Part shown: positions 24,583 to 34,519 of the stretch, in pieces
Layout: the number at the start of each line of letters is the position of its first letter
How positions within the stretch are numbered: the first letter of the stretch is position 1
DNA from: Dipteris shenzhenensis
Taxonomy: Eukaryota; Polypodiophyta; Polypodiopsida; Gleicheniales
Reading direction: 5' to 3' (one strand)
DNA: 64,000 bases
NCBI GenBank assembly: GCA_047967505.1
Contig: CM106541.1
Program-made: the position numbers and the translations under genes
The notes under the pieces: generated by a model
Database searches by the model: none
Seen by the model: the letters and a program-made list of their open reading frames with translations, nothing else
Told to the model about the DNA's origin: nothing

Positions 24583-25190
24583 TTGTGATGCACTGACATC
24601 ATTGGAAAATCCTTAGTCTTGTAGCACATGTTTGCTTACCGTGCATGAACATCACCAATTTGGGATTCAACCCAAAGAAATGCATCAGAATCCCAGTTCA
24701 CAATGCTAGCAAGCTCATGGGTTTGAGCACATTGTTCTAGCATCATCTTCATGTCTTGTATAACCTTGGTCTTGAAATTATTCAACCTATCATTGTTCTC
24801 TATTATGGTCTCCATCCGTCTCTCATGCAAGCTATTGTTTGCTCTAGCATTTGCTCTCAAAGTGCTTAGTTGACTTGCTAGTGTTTTTTCAATGTTGATG
24901 AGTGCTTATGTTTAGAGCCAACAAAACCTTCCGTCTTAAAGAAAAAATTTGTATAGAAATTTGAAATCAAATATACTTGCTTGCATATATAGAGAATCCA
25001 TGTGATTCAATTCATTCCATGTTGTCATATAGTCTCGGTGATATGCAGCAGCAGCAGCCATTTGCTAATGGGCAATGAAATTGGGTTTAGGAGGAACAAT
25101 GTTTGACCTTGCAAGATCCATGTGCCTCCCTCCACTCCAAGTTGCACCTAAAAGGAAAAAAAGTAAAAGAAAATACTTTGTGCTTTTCAT
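24583..25190 (-). other. Unassigned stretch between Copia-1 copies 2 and 3
   Basis: A 74-codon minus-strand frame (24860-24636) is helical and Asn/Glu rich, with no recognised motif. Another minus-strand reading near 25150-25000 includes GGRHMDLARSNIVPPKPNFI and an Ala run. This may be Gag-like sequence of a further element. No LTR is seen. Confidence 0.3.
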
Positions 25191-25640
25191 CGCTTAATGG
25201 TTGGTCTAGCTCTATATTAGCATAAATTAGTTTATCCATAGAGGAGACAACTCCAAAGTAGCCAATCGAGACATGCCCAAAAACAATTCCTGACTAGTTC
25301 CTACTCGGAGTCAGTCCCCACGCTCACATGCGGTTCACATCATCACATGTCTTAAAACATGATTGCCTACAAATCAGTGAATAGACTTCAAAGTGCTCAG
25401 AGGTATCGGCAGATTGACTAGTAACCAGATTGCACATCATTTTATTTGCACTCACATGCCTTCATTTTAAAGACGTATTGGCTATTTAAATGGCATTTTT
25501 GCACTCTAATGTGAGCCTTATAAAGCCATTTTGGATATTCCCAGCATCTATTGTCACATAAGCCTTGTATCAAATTGGATGATATTGGAGTTCTTTCTTC
25601 ACCAGCAATCGAGATTGCAATTGATTGAGACAGTTGGATC
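25191..25640 (+). other. Copia-1 copy 3 leader fragment
   Basis: Matches the end of the Copia-1 leader of copies 1 and 4: CTGACTAGTTCCTACTCGGA, CTCACATGCGGTT, AGTGAATAGACTTC and the AGCCTTATAAAGCC / AAGCCTTGTA words. The 5' LTR, GA-rich leader and CCACATCATC array are missing, so the copy is 5'-truncated at about 25190. Confidence 0.7.
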
Positions 25641-26350
25641 ATGTCTACTACTAGCAACCTCAATTTGGAGGCATTTGCTAAGTTAGACAACTCCAACTAC
25701 GGCACATGGAAATATCGAATGGAGATCATTCTTGTACTTCACAATATATTAGATTATGTAGATGGGGTCTACACCTAGATCATCTAGTGAACCAACAACA
25801 ACTCCCACCATTGCGGGACCACACGCAAACAGGATTTACACCTACACCAACGATGTCCACACCTACAATAGATCCTACCATTGCTCAAGCACAGGAAGAT
25901 TGGGACAAGAAAGACAAATATGCATATCATTTAATTAAGCAAAATGTGCATGATGTCATTCTTAGACAACTCAACACAATGAGGACATCCAAAGAAGCAT
26001 GGGATATGCTCATAGCTCTTTATGATTCTAAGAACACATCCAGGATTCTCACAATAAGAAACCATATCAACGAGAGTTTCTGTAACAACAATGAAACTAG
26101 TCATGCTTATGTACTCAGAATCAAGGATTATAATAATCAAGTTACAGCAGCAAGAGAGACTACGAAGCCCGCAGAAATGGTTCAAGTCATCCTAAATGGA
26201 CTAGGAGAGGGATATGAGAATCTAGTCCAGAGTATTACCATTCAAAGGCCAATTCCAACACTGGAAGAATTTATAGTCAATTTTACTTGGTGAAGAACTC
26301 AAGACTCACATGGAAAGGTCATTCGAATGATCAAGCATTCACAGCCTTAG
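25641..26350 (+). pseudogene. Copia-1 copy 3 gag
   Basis: Gag of Copia-1. It starts at MSTTSNLNLEAFAKLDNSNY (25641), shifts frame near 25740-25790, and continues as EDWDKKDKYAYHLIKQNVHD, RTSKEAWDMLIALYDSKN (UBN2-type domain) and GLGEGYENLVQSI. Near 26330 it reads GHSNDQAFTALDRGRGRGRG, the basic Arg-Gly tract that precedes the zinc knuckle in copy 4. The knuckle itself is missing because of a deletion listed as a finding. Confidence 0.85.
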
Positions 26351-26902
26351 ATAGAGGTAGAGGTAGAGGCAGAGGCAGAGGCAAAGCCATCTTCAATGGA
26401 GATGAATGCGTGATCAGGAATATATCCAAAGGATATCAGCTAACTAAGAAAAGTAGTCAAGGAAGGACACTTGTTCAAAATACTAGCTTCAATACCAAAC
26501 TTGCATGCCATGTCAGCTCAACAACAACCAATGCTAATATGGCACAAGAGATATGGACATATCAATTTCAAAAGCTTGATGCAATTGAGAAATTAGAATA
26601 TGGCACTTGGCATTCCAAAACTTCTATTTCTAGGAAAAGTTTGCAAAGCATGTTGCTTTGGAAAACAAAAAAGAGCAAACTTTTAGAGAAGAACCTCTCA
26701 AGGAAGAGGCATTCTTGTACAGTAGATATTATTGGGTCTATTTTTTGAAAGAGAAATTTAAAGTCTTTTGTAGATTTCAAGAATTCAAAGCCATGGTAGA
26801 GAACTAGACAAGCAGAAAGATCAAAGTCGATGGATAAGATAGAGGAGGTGAATACATGTCTTCAACATTGATCATGAACTTTTACAAAGTAATGGCATTC
26901 AA

Positions 26903-26982
26903 AGGAAATTCATATGAATGGGACTTTAGCTGACAGTGCTAGAGGAAATTCATATGAATGGGACTTTAGCTGACAGTGCTAG
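26903..26982. repeat. 40-bp exact tandem duplication
   Basis: Bases 26903-26942 and 26943-26982 are identical (AGGAAATTCATATGAATGGG ... GACAGTGCTAG), inside the integrase of Copia-1 copy 3. Forty bases is not a multiple of three, so it shifts the frame. Confidence 0.95.
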
Positions 26983-28306
26983 AGGAATACTCAATGAGAA
27001 GCATCTTTTGAATCAATATTGGACAAAAGCAATTGCCACTACAAACTACTTGCTTAATTGACCTCCAACCGAACCGATTGAGGGTGTGACACATTATGAG
27101 GCATTCATTGGATACAAGCCACACATTGGGCATCTCTGCATATTTGGTTGCATAGCATGTGCTAACGTACATGATGCCATCGAAAAAGTTTGATGCAAGT
27201 CACATACATGCATCGTGGTTGGCTATAGTGAAGAGAGCAAAGCATATAGGTTGTATGATCCAATCAATTGAAATGTCATAATCTCCAAAGATGTAATCTT
27301 TGATGAAGAATCAGAATGGAAAACATCAAATACATAGGAGATGGTCACACCGCTTACTCAATCGCCTATAAAAAAGGTTGATGAATAAGAGCAAGAATTG
27401 CCAGAGGATCCTCCCTGAGAAGAGCAGCAATAGGGATGGTCTACTAGATAAGGCAAACCACCAGCAAGGTTGATATATGCTCAGAAAGGAAAAAAATTCA
27501 TATTGAAACCACCAATTATGCTCTTATGACTACCATCATGGCCATAGAAGAACCAATGTACTTTGAAGATGTAGTTGATAAGCTGGAATGGCAAGCTACT
27601 ATCAATGAAGAAATGGAAGCTTTGCATTAAGAAAATACTTGGGATTTATGTGACCTTCCACGAGGAAAGAAGGCCATAGCAAGCAAATGGATTTACAAAG
27701 TGAAGTACAATCTAGGTGGACGCATTGAAAAATACAAAGCTAGACTATTTGCAAAAGGTTTTGCACGGCAACATGGTCAAGATTATTATGAGACTTATCC
27801 TCCAGTAGAGCAAAGATGGATTCCATAAGGTTTTCTATATCACTAGTGACACTTAACAACTAGAATGTGTACCGGCTAGATATAAAAAATGCTTCATATG
27901 GCAGATCACAAGATTGCATCCACTCCCATGGAGCAGAGTTTGAAACTTGCCAAAGATCCAAAAAAGCCTACGATCAATGACAAGTACTATCGGCAACTCA
28001 TCGGATCTCTTATATATCTGACTATCACGAGGTCAGATATTTGTTATGCAGTAAGCTCACTTGTACACTTTATGACAAATTCAAAACAGTATCACTAGAA
28101 TGCACGCAAGAGAGTCTTAAGGTACATCAAAGGTACAAGATAGTTTAAAATAGAATACAGAGGAAGTCATCCAAGGTTGCATGGATACTGTGGTAGTGAC
28201 TATGCAGGAGATCATGTCACCAGGAGGTCCACAGAAGGATATGAAAATTTCCTTGGTTAAGTTGCTATATCATGGTTGTCAAACAAGTAACTAACTGTTT
28301 CTTTGT

Positions 28307-28436
28307 CTTCAACTAAAGCAAAATACAAGGCACTCAAAATAGGTGCATGTGAGGCTATATGGCTCAGAAGACTTCAACTAAAGCAAAATACAAGGCACTC
28401 AAAATAGGTGCATGTGAGGCTATATGGCTTAGAAGA
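28307..28436. repeat. 65-bp tandem duplication in RNase H
   Basis: Bases 28307-28371 and 28372-28436 are adjacent copies (CTTCAACTAAAGCAAAATAC ... GAAGA) with one difference. Copy 4 has one unit. The length shifts the reading frame. Confidence 0.95.
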
Positions 28437-28806
28437 CTATTGTCAGAGACAGATTACTTTGATGAGTCAAAGCCAACACCAATATACTACGATAATCAAT
28501 CGACTCAACTATTAGCAAAGAATCCAATATATCACTCCAAGACAAAGCACATTGATATCAGAGAGCACTTCATCAGAGAAAGAGTGTTACTTGATGACAT
28601 CACATTGTAACATTGTGGTAGCAAAGAGAATGTTGTAGATATCTTTACCAAACCATTGGGAAAGAGCTTTTTGATAAACATCAACAAGCTCTTGATTTGA
28701 CACAGAGGAATGGCATTCCCATTAAAGGGGTTCAATCCTTCTTCCAGTCCCCATAATCATCATCTGGAGGGAAGGCCTACTTCATGATGTTGATCTTGAG
28801 GGAAGG

Positions 28807-29070
28807 TGTCGAGGATTCATCTCAACATCATCTGATCTTTTGTGCATAGTACTAATACAAAAGAGTGCTAAAAGGCACAAGGGTTGGAAACCCTAACCCT
28901 AAAGGGGTTTGTATATATTCATTCTTTTCAACTAATACTAGTGTATAGTTAGTCATTTGTGGTGTGCTCTCTAAATGTGCCCTCTCTTCTCCAATCCTCT
29001 CCCTCTCCCTCTAGCTATGCCCTCTCTCCTCATCTCCACTCTTCTCCTCTCCCTCTCCATATATTGCTCA
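28807..29070 (+). repeat. Copia-1 copy 3 3' LTR (c)
   Basis: A 264-base LTR starting TGTCGAGGATTC directly after the polypurine tract TTGAGGGAAGG (28796-28806) and ending ..ATATTGCTCA. Shared landmarks with the other Copia-1 LTRs: CTCAACATCAT, GTGCATAGTA, AAACCCTAACCCTAAA (28888-28903), TTTGTATATATTC as TATA region, and GTTAGTCATTTGTGGTGTGC. Confidence 0.85.
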
Positions 29071-29117
29071 CATGAGAATGAGAGAAATAAAACACAATCA
29101 CTTGGACCCCTTCGGCG

Positions 29118-30663
29118 GTGTAAATGTACTATACTGCGGACGCTCGAGACTTTTGCCAAGCTAGCCCTATAAAAGACTCCTGGGTGTTCTCTGGTAGACT
29201 AGCATCATTAGCCAAGCTACCATCAGTGTGGAAGGACCATGTTCTTTACTACGAGTTGAGGGAACAAATGAGACAATTAGGAAAATACCTCATAGAAATT
29301 TTGAACAAAATAAGAGTAGGCACATACAGCTAAGAAGACCTTAACAACTTGAAAAAAAGCAATACCTCATCTTTACTACATAAACGTTAACAAAGACAAG
29401 CACAATGAGAAGGTTCGAGATGCTACAAACACCATCATACATCTTAAAAATTATGGATGTCTAGCACAAAACATATAGTAAAAATATAAGTGTCTCAAAT
29501 GACCCTAATTGTATAGGAGGCCTTCACAGTGAATTAAAACTAAAACAGGGAGTGATTATAGAAATATGTTTTGGTAACCTCGACATCATTGATGGTCTCA
29601 TAAACCGCATGACGGCATCTTTAAGCTATTAAGTACAATAAACAAAACTACAATTGCATGGGTGCAATTCAATAGCATGAACACAGGAAAACAAATAAGA
29701 AAGAAACAATGCAATCTAAGGACATTCCAAGAACATGGACACCAATCCACCAAATTGCACGTGAATTCCAAACAGGAGAAAACAATCTTAATACAATATG
29801 CAGATAACAATTTCCAATTCAAGCAGTAGCAGAGCAAGAAGAATACATCGGTCCCGAGGACTATCAATGACTTCGTTGACATTCGATTCTTTAAAGATAT
29901 AGTCGCATGGTCTAGTTTATACAACACTCTCACTCATATGTGACCCAATATACCTATACCTTCTAATAGAACTGAAGTAGAAACATATTAAAGTAGACAA
30001 GATTGTGCTACAAGAGATTGAAAGACTGAGGAGTTCAAGACCATGGCAAACTCAATAAATCAACTCCTCCATGCAAACACATGGAAATTGATACTTGCAA
30101 TCGTTAAACACAATATCATGCAAAAAACACAAAAAAGACATCCTATCAAGCAACAACATACAAGCATAAAAAACAATTTGCCTACAAGAGATGCATGATG
30201 CAAATGAAAATAATGAGAACATACCAGGATTCAAAAGTATCCATTTGCAACAAGGATTACGAATTGCAACATATTACAAAGAAGAACTACAACCATAGAA
30301 AAAGAAATACTACTTCAAAGAAGGTATACATTGCTTACTCACAATCTCATCTTCACAAATTCATAAAAGATAGCTATCATCAACATCTACAAATCTCCCA
30401 AAGCATCAATAACCACACTCAATGGAAATTCTTATCGCGGAGACGAATACACCAACATACATCTTGGGTGACTTCAATATCAATATTGACTATAAAAAAG
30501 AAACAAAAACCGAAACGCATTGTAAAAGTTCATGTTTGCACACAACATGCAACAACTAATTCAGGCACCCACAAAAGTCCATGGCTAGTAGCAAAAAAAA
30601 TAAAAATATAGTATAAACTTCGTCTACTAGTCCGACCATTCGCTTCTATACACGACAATCTAG
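29118..30663 (+). pseudogene. Helentron-type Helitron fragment: PIF1 helicase plus endonuclease
   Basis: C-terminal part of a Helitron protein, in several frames. Helicase: DFCQASPIKDSWVF (from 29148, motif III type), WKDHVLYYELREQMRQ (29220-29275), LIEILNKIRVGTYS, then GGLHSELKLK (about 29518), RIHRSRGLSMTSLTFDSL (29843-29895), HGLVYTTLS and DPIYLYLLIELK (to about 29985); the last blocks are PIF1 motifs V and VI. About 100 bases on, an EEP/AP-like endonuclease begins: LQSLN, HKKDILSSNNIQ, ICLQE (30176-30190), GLRIATYYKEELQP, IAIINIYKSPKAS (30373-30410), LGDFNINID (30464-30490) and SDHSLLYTTI (30631-30660). Helicase followed by endonuclease is the layout of Helentron-type RepHel-EN proteins. 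Rep and the N-terminal helicase half are missing. The left side starts just beyond a Copia-1 LTR. Confidence 0.8.
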
Positions 30664-31318
30664 GCCCCTTGAATGTTATTCAAATTGTTTAATTTTCACT
30701 AATTAATACTCTCTTGTTTGGGGACCTATTTGTAAGTGCATCTAAGGTTGGGTTTACACCGCCCCCTCACCATTCTCCAAAAGGTGGTGTGAAAGGCTAT
30801 TGTCTAGGTGGTTTAATAGGAGTAAAGGGCCTCGACAACTCACACAAAAGATTTGTGTCCAGCTCATGAAGGCCACCTACTCCATGGCCAACTTCTCCAA
30901 TTGTTACATAAACTAAGGGTGCTTACACACTGTGGGCGCCCAAGCTTCATTCAATGCATCTCCACTGTGGGCGGTCATGGTCCTTACGTCGAGGGCCCGG
31001 GGGAGGCTTTGAAAGTGAACCACGAACTTACCTCCATCATCTTCCAAGGTGATAGTGACCTACTTCCAAGTTCCAGCAGCCAATGAAGCAATGTCGGTGA
31101 TTTTGGCTCGAGAGTCCACAAAGCAAGGGAAGAATTCTGTCAGTGATTTTGACGCGAGAGTCCGCAGATCACAACTTCGTCAAAGGAAGTGAGAACGATT
31201 GGGCCGCGGGCTGGTCTAAACCACCACACTGGTCGCCATCCTCCAATCTCTAATTCTTTGGAAACGAGTGCATTGCTTGTTTTATACATGAAGAGTTTTG
31301 TTACTTGCAAGCTCCATC
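30664..31318. other. Spacer between Helitron fragment and host gene
   Basis: AT-rich up to 30750, then GC-richer. It contains an imperfect hairpin near 30752-30794 (TTTACACCGCC / GGTGGTGTGAAA). It also holds a 29-base direct repeat at 31092-31120 and 31138-31166, upstream of the putative start codon at 31319. No protein homology is recognised. The last 250 bases presumably include the promoter and 5' UTR of the host gene model, but I see no clear TATA box. Confidence 0.4.
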
Positions 31319-32176
31319 ATGGCTCCAGCCAAAGGCAAAGGGCGTCACCCTTCGCGTTCCATGACAAATCAGAGTTCCTCTGCCCTCCTCTCTGGTGAGT
31401 TTTTCTCTCTGGTTGATTCTACGAATGCCTAGCTTAGCTGTCTCTGCGTGTGATGTGTTTTCATAGAATATCATTCCTTGTATGTAGAAGTGGAACGAAT
31501 CAAACACCAGGCCGAGAGAAAACCAGACGGTGCAATCAGGGAGTCGCTCCTTGGTCAGTGTGCTGAATTGCTTGAACAAGCATTAGCATCGAATCTTTCT
31601 TTGCACGAAGAGGAAGAAGCTTTTTTTGACCTGGTATGAATCTTCGCTTGTGCTTTTGATAGGCTATGCTAGCTCAATTGCAAATATTCACCGTTTCCCT
31701 TTTCAATGCAGGGAGAAGTCTATGCGTCCTTGGGAAATTCTGCTCAAGTTAGAATGTATGAGAATTTGGGTAGCGTGTGCAGTGGCAGCTTGCTTAAGGT
31801 CAATGCATTGAAAATTCAGCTAGATGCCTTGGAGCGATCAGCCAACTTCTACAGGTATTCTTTGAGCGAGTTTAAAAAAAAAAGTCTTATTAGAGATTTT
31901 TAAAGCCCGTCTTACTCCCTTCTGGTAACTCGATTCACTTGCAAAATTTAAAACTGTCATTGCCGTGGTATATACCTCAAACACGAGGTGTTTTGAATGC
32001 TACACCCAATGACACGCAGCAGAATTTGCTTATCACATTTATCTACAAAGATGGTTGATAAATGAAAAGCAGTCTACCTAGGTAGCTTCTGTCTATTTGC
32101 AAGAGCAGCATGGCGTGCTGGAATTGCAAAAGAAATGATCTACGGTGATGCTCAACAGGGCATGTTTTTGCGCTGA
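31319..32176 (+). CDS. Host gene model, four exons, TPR-like small protein
   Basis: Exons 31319-31394, 31467-31633, 31712-31854 and 32104-32176 join into one frame of 153 codons including the stop. The three introns begin GTGAGT, GTATGA and GTATTC and end TCATAG, ATGCAG and TTGCAAG, with phases that match across all junctions. The product has a basic start (MAPAKGKGRHPSRS) followed by amphipathic helices: VEVERIKHQAERKP, LLGQCAELLEQALASN, then FFDL/GEVYASLGN, a TPR-like turn between helices, and ANFYR/AAWRAGIAKEMIYGD. I infer a TPR-type protein but cannot name the family. Exon 4 lacks a clear donor after GDAQQ and reads into TGA at 32174, so the gene may be truncated, or the true 3' exons may be lost or far away. 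A 21-base alternative acceptor (..TATGTAG, ending 31487) also keeps frame. Confidence 0.6.
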
Positions 32177-33417
32177 GAAGAGGAAAGCACATATTTCACC
32201 AGTGAGAGTTGAACGCATATTTAGAAGATTTACGAGTTGCCCCAGAACATCCTTCAAGCGTTAAGGCGGACTGAGTCTTTCATGCTGGATGGTTGAAATG
32301 TGATTGAATGTATAGGGTCACTGAAGGGGTAAGGCTGCTTGCTGCTGTCCATCGTTGGCTCTGCTGTTGCTGTGTACATTCTTGAAGGCTGGCCCATCAG
32401 ATGGCTATGGCTGCCCTCAAGCTGCTCCTTATGCTTGGCCATTTGGAACTCCTGTTCATACTGTTATTGGTTCTGCAAGTGCTCTTCATGCATCATAAGC
32501 TAGTGATTGTGAAGGCATTTCGTGGTAGCTCAGAATTGTAGTGATAAACTACCATGTCTGTCATGTGCACAGATTGGTATCCGACGTATACTGGGTACAC
32601 AAGACTAGCTCAGGTAGCCTGGGGAGGCTTAGAGCTAGGCAGGCTTGATTCTCGGGTTGAGTGGCAAGGGTACGAACCAGTTAGGGGTCTTCGCTATTTT
32701 TGGTGCTTGGGGCTCGAGTCTATAAAAGGGGCCCAGAGGGTTCAGTTCTCAGGGAGCCGATGGGAGCAAGTTTCATTCCCAGGTGCTAGGTCTAATCTTG
32801 GATTGAGTCGCGGACGCGCGTCTGCATCATAGCGTAGCCCAAGGCCCAGCAGCAGATCCCAGGCTTCACAGCGCCACCTGGTGGTATGGGACACCAGGTT
32901 GGTTAGGATCTGGATGGGAGTTCGTGCCAGTAGCTCAGCTCGTGGCTCGGAGGGGACATCTCCTGATTCGGGATCACATCCCGTAGATGTCATGGTTGGG
33001 TGGTGAGCAGCCTGCTCAGTTTCCTCACGTTGTGTGTGTTCTTGTGTTTTGCTTGCAGATCAGAGGTTTCAGGAGTGCTGGGACGTGTCAATGTCAAAGT
33101 GAAGAAAGAGTAGAACTGAGAAGAGAGGGTGGATGGGACAGAAGGTAGAGAAGGGGATTGACAGCAGAGAAAGAGTGAAGAGGGCTGGTGAAGAGGCTTG
33201 GGGCCTAGGTACCTTCACACCGTCGCTGTCCCGTCCCTCGAAAACACTTCCATTCAAATCTGAAAACACCCTTCAAAGACTACGTGCCTTCCTTGACACT
33301 CGAACTGTCACACCTCCACACTCCTCTAATAACACCTCCGAACAACAGCCCTAATCTCCACACAGTTTGCTGGCTCCAAACTCTCGGGTCTCTAGCCAAC
33401 CTTATGCTCTGATGCCA
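32177..33417. other. Region with promoter-like block and minus-strand leader
   Basis: Bases 32177-32550 show no gene. Bases 32570-33050 are GC-richer and contain TATAAAAGG at 32721 followed by a C/G-rich start region, like an LTR or promoter of an unidentified element. Bases 33060-33405 on the minus strand form the untranslated leader after the primer site at 33406-33417, with pyrimidine-rich CTCTTCACTC-type sequence. No Gag or Pol domain is visible. Confidence 0.35.
33406..33417 (-). promoter_or_regulatory. Primer binding site of minus-strand LTR element
   Basis: On the minus strand TGGCATCAGAGC follows the LTR end ..CTGCTCACA. It differs by one base from the common TGGTATCAGAGC site. Confidence 0.75.
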
Positions 33418-34519
33418 TGTGAGCAGTGCAGTGGAAACTGAACAAAAAGGAGAGAGCAAACCACACCACACACAAACTGAGACAAACTGCAAGGGATCTC
33501 ACGGAAACTGTAACCGGCCTTTGGGATCTCCAAAGGGCAGTGAACAGATAACAACCGGCAAATACTCAATTTACAGCCACTTAGAACTTTCCACAGCAAG
33601 CCAAATCAACTTAGAACACAACACCTGAGAACTAGATTGCCCCCGTCTTGCACCGGACACCAGATTGGCCCTAAATTTAGGGGCCCTTTCGGTATTTCTT
33701 TATCTTTTACTGAGAAGGTGTGCAAATACAAGAATAGCACCACAGTGCATCAGCCCACAGACAACCAACTGAATAATCCGATCACAGGCACTTCCGTCCT
33801 GCTATGCAATAATAGAAAAGGCATCCCAGTCCAGTGCAACATTCCATGGCAGCCCTTCTTCCGAATCTGGCTGAGGGTTCTAGCCTAGTAGCTCTGATAC
33901 CCACTAGGGGAGTCCTTGCATGAGAGAAATCAGCCCAATCCGTCTTGGTAGCTTTGAATACCTGTAAAGGGAGTCCTAGCAAGACAGGCCAGCAAAACAA
34001 CGACACCTGGCTGTTCCTTGCAAACAGAAAGCCAGCTGTGCAAAGCAAAGGATGTGAAGGTTCTCAGGTAGTAGGAAAGCTCCCGGAAAGCAATCAACCG
34101 ATTGAAAAGCTCAGGAAACCCTTGGGAAATCAGCAAACATGGAAAAACGAAATTCTTTGGCAAGATCTCTGGCACCCTGGTAGGTGAAAATCAGCAAAAG
34201 CAACCCTGGAAAACCTGTTGGAAGAGAATCACCAAGTCTGGAAGCAAATTGAGTTACTTGGAAGCTCCAAACTGCTTGGAAAAGTGCGATTTTGATAGGC
34301 TTCTGGCCTAAAAAGCTCTTGGGCCTCTAGGAAGGCATGAATAGCGGGCATGCAGCAAAAACGAACTCATCTGGAGGCTCCTGGCACAAAAACGAATTTC
34401 GTTTTTGAGCTTCCGGTAGCCTTGGCAGCCCACCAATAGCCCACAGACTGCCCTGGTAGTCAAAAATTGCAACTTATAAGGTTGAGGCAATAGGGTCTGT
34501 TGAAAAGTCCCTAATCACA
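33418..34519 (-). repeat. LTR of an otherwise missing minus-strand element
   Basis: About 1102 bases. On the minus strand it starts TGTGATTAGGG at 34519 and ends ..CACTGCTCACA at 33418, giving a TGTGA/TCACA inverted terminal repeat, and is followed directly by a primer site. Neither a partner LTR nor coding sequence is found in the window, so it is a truncated element or 5' end only. Its copy number and family are unknown. Confidence 0.65.

Larger units (their letters stand above)
26351..28735 (+). pseudogene. Copia-1 copy 3 pol remnant
   Basis: Begins after the deletion with AIFNGDECVIRN, a block lying beyond the protease in copy 4. GAG-pre-integrase and integrase pieces follow (FQEFKAM near 26785, DRGGEYMSS near 26840, NGTLADSA near 26920 twice). 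The integrase end is near 27230 (YSEESKAYRLYDPIN), and the RT begins near 27540 (MAIEEPMYFEDVVDKLEWQA, WIYKVKYNLGGRIEKYKARL). Most of the RT palm, including the catalytic YVDD, is absent between 27870 and 27890. RNase H runs from 28080 to 28700, with SKTKHIDIREHFIRERVLL near 28540. Many shifts and stops. Confidence 0.8.
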
